This document shows, one piece after another, positions 8,724 through 13,899 of a stretch of 13,899 nucleotides of DNA. Both the position numbers and the translations under genes were made by a program. Origin of the DNA: a bacterium (lineage in GTDB: Bacteria > Auribacterota > UBA3054); the NCBI GenBank assembly GCA_017444325.1, contig JAFSWV010000185.1, positions 1-13,899 of the forward strand. Direction: 5' to 3'. Position 1 is the stretch's first letter, and each line of letters opens with the position of its first letter. Under the pieces are notes generated by a model. It ran no database searches, was not told the origin of the DNA, and worked only from the letters and a program-made list of their open reading frames with translations.

Positions 8724-11700
8724 TGAAAAGAAGTCCGCTTCTCGTAATTTTTGCGCTTGTCTTGAGTTTCCAAGCCCTGGCCGCCTGGGACCTGGGCATC
8801 GCCTGGATCGAACGTACTGAGAAGTACCCCAACCCCAAGGACGCCGACAACGTCTTCAACCGTCCCGAACCGGGCGACACCGTTCACTGGACCGCCAACA
8901 TCTATTCCAACAGCGAGGACGCTTCCGGCGACGTCACCGCTTACCTCAAATGGTACGTCAACACTAAACTGGAAGCCGTGCATACCCAGACCTTCTCCAA
9001 GGCCGTGGGCATCTATACCGACCGCTACACCTGGACCGTTCCTGAGAACTACACCTACGACTTCACCAGACCGCTTACCAACAAGCTCTCTGTCGTCATG
9101 AGCTATCCTGGCTCCACCAGGGACAACAACACAAAAAACAACTCCCGCGAGATCTTCCTTGACGCCATGACCTTCAACGTGAAGGTCTACACCAACACCT
9201 TCTGGAAATACACCGTCAAAGGCAATTCGCCAAAATCCTTCTATGACAACCTGGAGGACACAATCCAGTTCATGAACGGCCGCTACTCCGCCATGTCTTA
9301 TCCTCTGGCACCCTACGGCATCATAGACCGCTACAGAGTCGATCATGTTGAAATGATGAACGTAGCTAAGGATCCCACCCGCTTCCAGGGCAATGAGAAC
9401 TACTACACCACGATCTCTTACAGCGAAGGCGACAACTACGGCGGATACCTGGGCAACCCCTACGACTGGATCGGGCAAACTTTCCTCTGGAACGGCAACG
9501 GCGTCTTCTCCACCATGGGGCACGGCGCTCTTTGCCATGAGACCGGCCACTCCTTCGGCTACCCTGACACTTACCGCTTCAACATGCCGGCCGACAACAA
9601 CAAAGTTTTCGGTGAAGCCTACACCTGCAACTGGGCCGACCCCAAGGGCAAGGAAGACATCATGCGCTACTGCTACAACGGCACAAAAGACATATTCACG
9701 GAACTGGAGTGCGCGACCATCAACTTGAAAGCCGGCTCCCAGCGCCGCTATCCCCCGGAAATGCACAACGGCGTGAAGGGCTGGATGTTCGCCTGCCTGC
9801 CCACCAACATCTGCATTAAAATTTACGGCGAGAATAATCACGAACTCAATTCTGCTGAAGTTTTGGTCTACCGCGGGACCGGCAGCGCCTACGAACTGGC
9901 ATTCGGCAACACCAATCCCAGCTACACCCTCACTTACGATCGCGGCGCCAAATTCACTCCCAATTACAGCTACGACAACAACAACCTTTACTACAACAGC
10001 TTCATCTTCAAACTCCCTGGCGACGACAAATCAAATTACAAGATCATTGACAGCCTGAGGCTGAATTACGAATATCTGAAAGGACACGCGGACGTTTGCG
10101 TCTTCTCTTTCACGAACGCGAACTACAAGGTGACGGAGCCTTCTTCCATCGTTATAGGCGACGGCAGCGACACCACTTTTTCTCTGAAGAACGAACTGCA
10201 TTTAAGCTATCCTGAAAACACCGCCAAGATCCGCTGGGCCTATTCCGAAGCCGGCTTAAACAACGCTGAATGGCAGGACATCTCCGAGACGATGGAGATG
10301 GTCTTTGACAGAAATGGAAAGCTGAACATCTATTTCCAGACGCTTTCAGATGACTGTGTCCTATCCGACGTTTACGTAAGGGAAATTACCGTCACCACCA
10401 ACTGGGACTTCGGATTGGCCTGGCTCGAGCGCACGCCCAAATACGGCATCGGCAAATACGACATCGGCAGCACCTACCGTCCCGAGCCCGGCGACAATCT
10501 CACCTGGACCGCCAACATCTATTGCAATACTTCGCTAACAAACGATCCCATCGACGTCGTCGTTGACTGGTACGTCAACACGAAAAGAGAAGCCTCCCAC
10601 ACCAACAGCTTCAGGATCATCAGGGATCTCTATCAGGACGAATTCAAGTGGACCATGCCGGACACCTACGTCTATGACTTCACAAAGCCGCTTACGAACA
10701 TCATCCGGGCCGTCATAAGCTATCCGGAAGGTTACTTCGACCACAACGTCAGCAACAACGTTCTGGACGTCTATATGGACGCCCTCTCTTTCGGCGTGAC
10801 TGTCGTGGACGAAACTTTTGAGAAGTACACCACTTCCTCCAGAAAGTCCTTCTACGACTACATGAACGACACGATCAATTACATGAACGCCCAGTACGCC
10901 AGGGCGAAATCTGTCCTGGCGCCCTACGGCATCATCGACCGCTACAGAGTCGGATATCTGAAGCGCCAAGCCAGCCAATACACTAACATCAATCCTCCCG
11001 ACAGCACCAACTGCACGACGCAGCTCTTCTTCAACGAGGGAGGCTCCATGGGCGCTTTCTACAACGCCCCCTACTACTGGATCGGCCAGACCTTCGCCTC
11101 CGGCATTTTCGACATGTCCGGGCACGGCGCGCTCTGCCACGAATCCGGCCACTCCCTGCAGCTGCCCGACACCTACCGCTTCGACCTTTCGGAGGAGAAC
11201 AACAAGGTCAACGGAAAATCCTGGGGCTGCAAATGGATGGATCCGGAGGGAATGCAGGACATCATGCGCTTCTGCTACGACGGCTGGGGCGACATCTTCT
11301 GCGGCGTAGGGCCTGCCGCCGCCAACCTTCAGGCCGGCGTTTACCGCCGCTCGCCCCCCGAGATCTATTCCAACGAATTCTGCTATTCCGTCGGCTGGAT
11401 GTTCCAGTATCTTCCCACCTCCATCGTCGTGAGAGTCCACCATACGGACGGCCGCGAACTCGACCAGCTCCCCATCCAGATCTACCGCGGCGGCGGAGAA
11501 GGCTACTACATGCAGTTCCCCAACTCCCACTACGAATGGCGGAAGATCTACAATAAAGGCGGCATCCGCTTTGAGCCCCAGTGCCGCTACGACAACAGCA
11601 AGATCTTCGAAAACTGCTTCATGCTGAGCATGCGCTGCACCGGCACGCCCTTCGATATCCTGGACGTTCTGCGCCTCAACCATCTCTGCATGCTGCAAGA

Positions 11701-12070
11701 TAGCACCAACACGGTAGTCTTCTCTTACACAAACGATTTCAAGACCGCGGAAATCACCAGCCTGAAGCTCAATGACGGCGCAACTGAAACATTGTCAAGA
11801 GACATTACCTTAACTCTCAGCACCGACAACGCCACGAGGAAAGCGAGATGGGCCTATTCCGAGGAAGAACTTGAAAACACTGAGTGGGAAGACAGTTTCA
11901 CCACCAAAGCCATCACGCTCCCGGAAGAAGAAAGCAAATATACGATCTACGCCCAAGTTCTCTCAAGGGACTTCGTCCCCTCTTACGTAAAGAGCGCCGA
12001 AATAACCCTCGTCCCTGAACCGACAGCGCTGTTTCTTCTGGCGCTTCTGGCTTTGCTTAGGAAGCGCTAA
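8720..12070 (+). CDS. Tandem two-module metallopeptidase-like surface protein with PEP-CTERM anchor (units B and C)
   Basis: This 1116-residue exported protein carries two complete copies of the module in the preceding gene. The signal peptide (1-21, cut after ALA) leads directly into unit B (23-561), followed by unit C (562-1097) and a PEP-CTERM signal (1098-1116). Each unit has a CARDB-like domain, a zincin domain and a C-terminal beta segment with RWAYSE. Unit B has H273-E274-T-G-H277 and D283 with Met-turn-like DIM (M315). Unit C has H807-E808-S-G-H811 and D817 with DIM (M849). In all three units that Met is 42 residues after the first His. Unit B keeps the metzincin Gly at motif position 7; unit C has Gln814. 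Both catalytic Glu residues are present, so both units could be active. Ribosome-binding site AAGGA (8709-8713) serves ATG 8720 or ATG 8723. Peptidase activity and substrate are inferred from motifs only. Confidence 0.85.
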   Translation: MMKRSPLLVIFALVLSFQALAAWDLGIAWIERTEKYPNPKDADNVFNRPEPGDTVHWTANIYSNSEDASGDVTAYLKWYVNTKLEAVHTQTFSKAVGIYTDRYTWTVPENYTYDFTRPLTNKLSVVMSYPGSTRDNNTKNNSREIFLDAMTFNVKVYTNTFWKYTVKGNSPKSFYDNLEDTIQFMNGRYSAMSYPLAPYGIIDRYRVDHVEMMNVAKDPTRFQGNENYYTTISYSEGDNYGGYLGNPYDWIGQTFLWNGNGVFSTMGHGALCHETGHSFGYPDTYRFNMPADNNKVFGEAYTCNWADPKGKEDIMRYCYNGTKDIFTELECATINLKAGSQRRYPPEMHNGVKGWMFACLPTNICIKIYGENNHELNSAEVLVYRGTGSAYELAFGNTNPSYTLTYDRGAKFTPNYSYDNNNLYYNSFIFKLPGDDKSNYKIIDSLRLNYEYLKGHADVCVFSFTNANYKVTEPSSIVIGDGSDTTFSLKNELHLSYPENTAKIRWAYSEAGLNNAEWQDISETMEMVFDRNGKLNIYFQTLSDDCVLSDVYVREITVTTNWDFGLAWLERTPKYGIGKYDIGSTYRPEPGDNLTWTANIYCNTSLTNDPIDVVVDWYVNTKREASHTNSFRIIRDLYQDEFKWTMPDTYVYDFTKPLTNIIRAVISYPEGYFDHNVSNNVLDVYMDALSFGVTVVDETFEKYTTSSRKSFYDYMNDTINYMNAQYARAKSVLAPYGIIDRYRVGYLKRQASQYTNINPPDSTNCTTQLFFNEGGSMGAFYNAPYYWIGQTFASGIFDMSGHGALCHESGHSLQLPDTYRFDLSEENNKVNGKSWGCKWMDPEGMQDIMRFCYDGWGDIFCGVGPAAANLQAGVYRRSPPEIYSNEFCYSVGWMFQYLPTSIVVRVHHTDGRELDQLPIQIYRGGGEGYYMQFPNSHYEWRKIYNKGGIRFEPQCRYDNSKIFENCFMLSMRCTGTPFDILDVLRLNHLCMLQDSTNTVVFSYTNDFKTAEITSLKLNDGATETLSRDITLTLSTDNATRKARWAYSEEELENTEWEDSFTTKAITLPEEESKYTIYAQVLSRDFVPSYVKSAEITLVPEPTALFLLALLALLRKR
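8786..10402 (+). repeat. Internal tandem repeat, unit B
   Basis: First copy of a module of about 539 codons, from AWDLGIAWIERTEKYP to the residue before the next WDFGLAWLER. It aligns along its length with unit C (10403-12010) and with unit A in the upstream gene (from 7086). The junction between B and C has no linker, pointing to duplication of a whole module. Confidence 0.85.
10403..12010 (+). repeat. Internal tandem repeat, unit C
   Basis: Second copy, about 536 codons, starting WDFGLAWLERTPKY and running to the residue before the PEP-CTERM signal. DNA identity with unit B is high in patches: 9305-9341 and 10916-10952 differ at 2 of 37 bases. Elsewhere the units are clearly diverged, for example in the region between the CARDB-like domain and the zinc motif. 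Confidence 0.85.
12011..12067 (+). other. PEP-CTERM exosortase sorting signal
   Basis: The last 19 codons encode VPEPTALFLLALLALLRKR: a PEP motif, a hydrophobic stretch and a basic tail, the three-part signal recognised by exosortases. Known family biology is cleavage near the PEP motif and export or attachment at the outer surface, often alongside exopolysaccharide production. No exosortase gene is in the window, so one must be elsewhere in the genome. The upstream paralogue lacks this signal. Confidence 0.9.
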
Positions 12071-12999
12071 TTGAAGCGTTGGCGGATATCGGAAAGTGAT
12101 GGAAGATTGCCGGTGAAGGCATGGGAAATGCTGTCAACGATACCAGCAAGATAAGCCTTAAGAAAAGAGCCTGGCGCACGGTACCTGAGCATATTGAAGA
12201 GATAATAGAGATGGTACAGCGGCTGCCAGAAAAGCATGAAGACGAGGAACTGGAATAGCATTCCGTAGCGTTTGATAAGTACGGCGCGGTTGCGGGCAAA
12301 GATGTAAGTCTGTAAGGGATTGGTGAGGCCAAGCCTTCTGGCGTCCGATCTTTTCACTTCCTGCATGTGGTCGGTCACGGCGGAGAGAAGGAATTCCGCG
12401 CGGTAGCCAAGTTTCGCCATGCGGCGGCAGTAGTCCTCGTCCGCCATGGTTGAGAAGAGCCGGTCGTCCATTAAGCCTGTCGCTTGGGCGGCTTCTTTTT
12501 TGATGAGCGTGGCGTTGGGGACTCTGTATGTCGGGTATGTTTCCTGCTCCTTGGGGAAATTCTTATCTCTCAAGATATTCCTTCCGCTCCAAAGCGAGGT
12601 CTCTCCCCCGCAGAAACAGACGGTTTTTGGATCGTCGTAGCCGTTCATAAAGAGAGGAAGAACTATGCCGAGTTTCTGGTCGGAGAAAAGTTTTTTCAGT
12701 AGTTTCTCAAGCATGTCGGGAGCGACGATGTTGTCGTCGTCGAGAAGCAGCAAGGAATCGGTCGTGAAAGATGAGAGCGCCTGGTTGTGGCAGTAGGAAA
12801 GGCCGAAATTTTCTTTGTTCTCAAAAACTTTGACCTGCGGGAATTCACATTTGAGCATCTCCGCCGTACCGTCCGTAGAAGCGTTGTCGTAGACCCTGAT
12901 TTCGTCGGGAAGGAGCGTGCCGTTTATAAGGGAGGAGAGGCAGCTTTTCAAAAGCTCCTTCCTGTTGTGGGTTATGACGGCAACGGTGACGGTAGGCAT
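12067..12999 (-). CDS. Family 2 glycosyltransferase, rhamnosyltransferase-like
   Basis: This 310-residue protein is a GT-A fold inverting glycosyltransferase of family GT2, probably acting at the inner membrane on cell-surface glycans. It begins VTVAVITHNRKELLKSCLSS, has the nucleotide-binding VYDNASTDGT (37-46), the metal-binding LLLDDDN (84-90) and the catalytic-region ADEDYCRR (186-193). A hydrophobic stretch near 247-270 probably anchors it to the membrane. Donor and acceptor sugars cannot be assigned; the rhamnosyltransferase label rests only on overall style. The ATG (12999) follows the isomerase stop by one base, with GGAG (13010-13013) inside that gene as ribosome-binding site, so the two form an operon. 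Its TAG stop shares four bases with the TAA of the convergent metallopeptidase gene. Confidence 0.88.
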   Translation of the reverse strand: MPTVTVAVITHNRKELLKSCLSSLINGTLLPDEIRVYDNASTDGTAEMLKCEFPQVKVFENKENFGLSYCHNQALSSFTTDSLLLLDDDNIVAPDMLEKLLKKLFSDQKLGIVLPLFMNGYDDPKTVCFCGGETSLWSGRNILRDKNFPKEQETYPTYRVPNATLIKKEAAQATGLMDDRLFSTMADEDYCRRMAKLGYRAEFLLSAVTDHMQEVKRSDARRLGLTNPLQTYIFARNRAVLIKRYGMLFQFLVFMLFWQPLYHLYYLFNMLRYRAPGSFLKAYLAGIVDSISHAFTGNLPSLSDIRQRFN

Positions 13000-13000
13000 A

Positions 13001-13899
13001 TCAGGGGATCTCCACGTAATGGATGTCAGCTCTGTTCCTTAAGAAGAGCAGCCACTTGTCGCGGTTCTCATCCAGGACCTGCTTTATGAGATATTCCATC
13101 AACACTACACGCGATTCCTCAAAGGAATTGGTGTAGGCGGGCGCTTTTCTTGTCACGTAAAGAAGATGCGCGCCAAGCGGCGAGACCACGACGGCGCTCG
13201 TATTGGAAATTGCCAATGCGAAAGCAGCGTCGTGGATAACTTTGGGAACCGAGTTGGTGTCCCCTTTCCTCAGTTCTCCCACCATGCCGTCATGTTGGGA
13301 GGAACGGCATTCGGAATAGTCCCTGGCCGCCTTGGCGAAAGTTATGTACTTGTGGTCTATCTGGTCTTTGATGTAATTCAGGTATTCGTCGGCGTAAACT
13401 TCCCTGGAACCGTCCGGCAGAAACCTCTTGTCGAGGGAGATTTGGATATGCGAGAGCCAGAGGCGCTCGGGAAGGATCATATGATCTTTCAAAAGCTCAT
13501 AGGTCTCCTTCAGCTGCTCCTCGGTAGGAGGAGTAAGGTGCATGTCCCTTGTGAAGACCTTCAAGGCTTCAAGATCGTCTTTAACGTCCTTCTCAAGTTC
13601 CTCTAAGGTCACGTATCCCCTTTCCTGGAGGTAATTGATAAATTGGTCGGAACCGCCCAGGTCGTCGATCATTTTTGAGATGTGCGCATTGATCTCCTCG
13701 TCGCTTATGGTGACGGGAGACTCCTTGATCCTCTGCTTGACCAGCTCCTCGTTGATCATCTGCTCGAGCTTCTGGGTGCGCATCTTTTTAAGAAGCTCAT
13801 ATGTCACGGGAGGATTGTGCTTCTCGTATTCCTCGCCCCAGTTGGAAATGTAGAGTTCCAGCGTCTCAGACATCAAGGGAACGCCGTTGACGGTCGCAA
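13001..13899 (-). CDS. SurA/PpiC-type peptidyl-prolyl cis-trans isomerase (N-terminus beyond the window)
   Basis: This is a parvulin-type folding factor for exported proteins. The 298 visible residues comprise a helical SurA_N-like chaperone region (about 1-135 of the visible part) and a parvulin domain (about 144-252) with LSHIQISLDKR, DGMVGELRKG and SPLGAHLLYVTRKA. The frame remains open to the right edge: upstream of the internal ATG at 13873 it reads ATVNGVPLMSETLEL, the ATVNG-type stretch that normally follows the signal peptide in SurA/PrsA relatives. The true start and signal peptide are therefore outside the window, and a start at 13873 or TTG 13876 would remove conserved residues. 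Without the N-terminus, periplasmic soluble (SurA-like) and lipoprotein (PrsA-like) forms cannot be told apart. It overlaps functionally with secretion: the neighbours include large exported proteins and a glycosyltransferase. Confidence 0.87.
   Translation of the reverse strand, partial: ATVNGVPLMSETLELYISNWGEEYEKHNPPVTYELLKKMRTQKLEQMINEELVKQRIKESPVTISDEEINAHISKMIDDLGGSDQFINYLQERGYVTLEELEKDVKDDLEALKVFTRDMHLTPPTEEQLKETYELLKDHMILPERLWLSHIQISLDKRFLPDGSREVYADEYLNYIKDQIDHKYITFAKAARDYSECRSSQHDGMVGELRKGDTNSVPKVIHDAAFALAISNTSAVVVSPLGAHLLYVTRKAPAYTNSFEESRVVLMEYLIKQVLDENRDKWLLFLRNRADIHYVEIP

Noticed and set aside
8666..9841. 391-residue minus-strand frame within the metallopeptidase genes, with a similar 387-residue one at 10535-11698
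   Set aside because: The two arise at corresponding positions of the duplicated units, as expected when shadows are copied with the real frame. The plus-strand product has signal peptide, HExxH motifs and PEP-CTERM.
13871..13876. ATG 13873 or TTG 13876 as the real start of the isomerase
   Set aside because: The frame continues to the window edge and encodes the ATVNG-type stretch typical of the family, so the gene is partial.

Overview
The window is about 13.9 kb of gene-dense bacterial chromosome of medium GC. It has three blocks: a minus-strand chaperone and housekeeping block (1-6836), a plus-strand pair of secreted metallopeptidase-like genes (6954-12070), and a minus-strand envelope pair (12067-13899, running off the right edge). 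A PEP-CTERM sorting signal on a large secreted protein implies a didermic bacterium with an exosortase. Together with the gene content, this would fit the Verrucomicrobiota/Lentisphaerota (PVC) group. That assignment is an inference from style and not a phylogenetic result.

Minus-strand block, in transcription order: an unrecognised secreted protein (6836-5646), obg (5639-4647) and rluD (4638-3670), spaced 6 and 8 bases apart and so probably one operon. A 159-base gap full of inverted repeats follows (3511-3669), then dnaK (3510-1600), groES (1562-1278) and groEL (1250 to the left edge, C-terminus missing). The gap holds a textbook sigma-54 (-24/-12) promoter, TTGGCACGGTAATTGCT, positioned to give dnaK a leader of about 39 nt. 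No CIRCE element and no sigma-32-type promoter is visible. The natural reading is a dnaK-groES-groEL operon driven by RpoN and an enhancer-binding activator.

Plus-strand block: two genes overlapping by ATGA (6954-8723 and 8720-12070) encode three copies of one module of about 540 residues. Each copy has a CARDB-like beta domain, a zincin domain with HExxHxxxxxD and a downstream Met-turn-like Met, and a C-terminal beta region. The first gene has one copy and no anchor. The second has two tandem copies and ends in a PEP-CTERM signal. This is the most distinctive protein system here: an apparently coupled secreted and anchored set of paralogous M6/metzincin-like putative proteases.

Right-hand block: a SurA/PpiC-type peptidyl-prolyl isomerase (start outside the window) and a family 2 glycosyltransferase separated by one base. 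The glycosyltransferase converges on the metallopeptidase operon, and the two stop codons share four bases.

No tRNA, rRNA, CRISPR array, insertion sequence or phage gene was seen. The only non-coding stretches over 100 bases are 3511-3669 and 6837-6953; both are described in the features.
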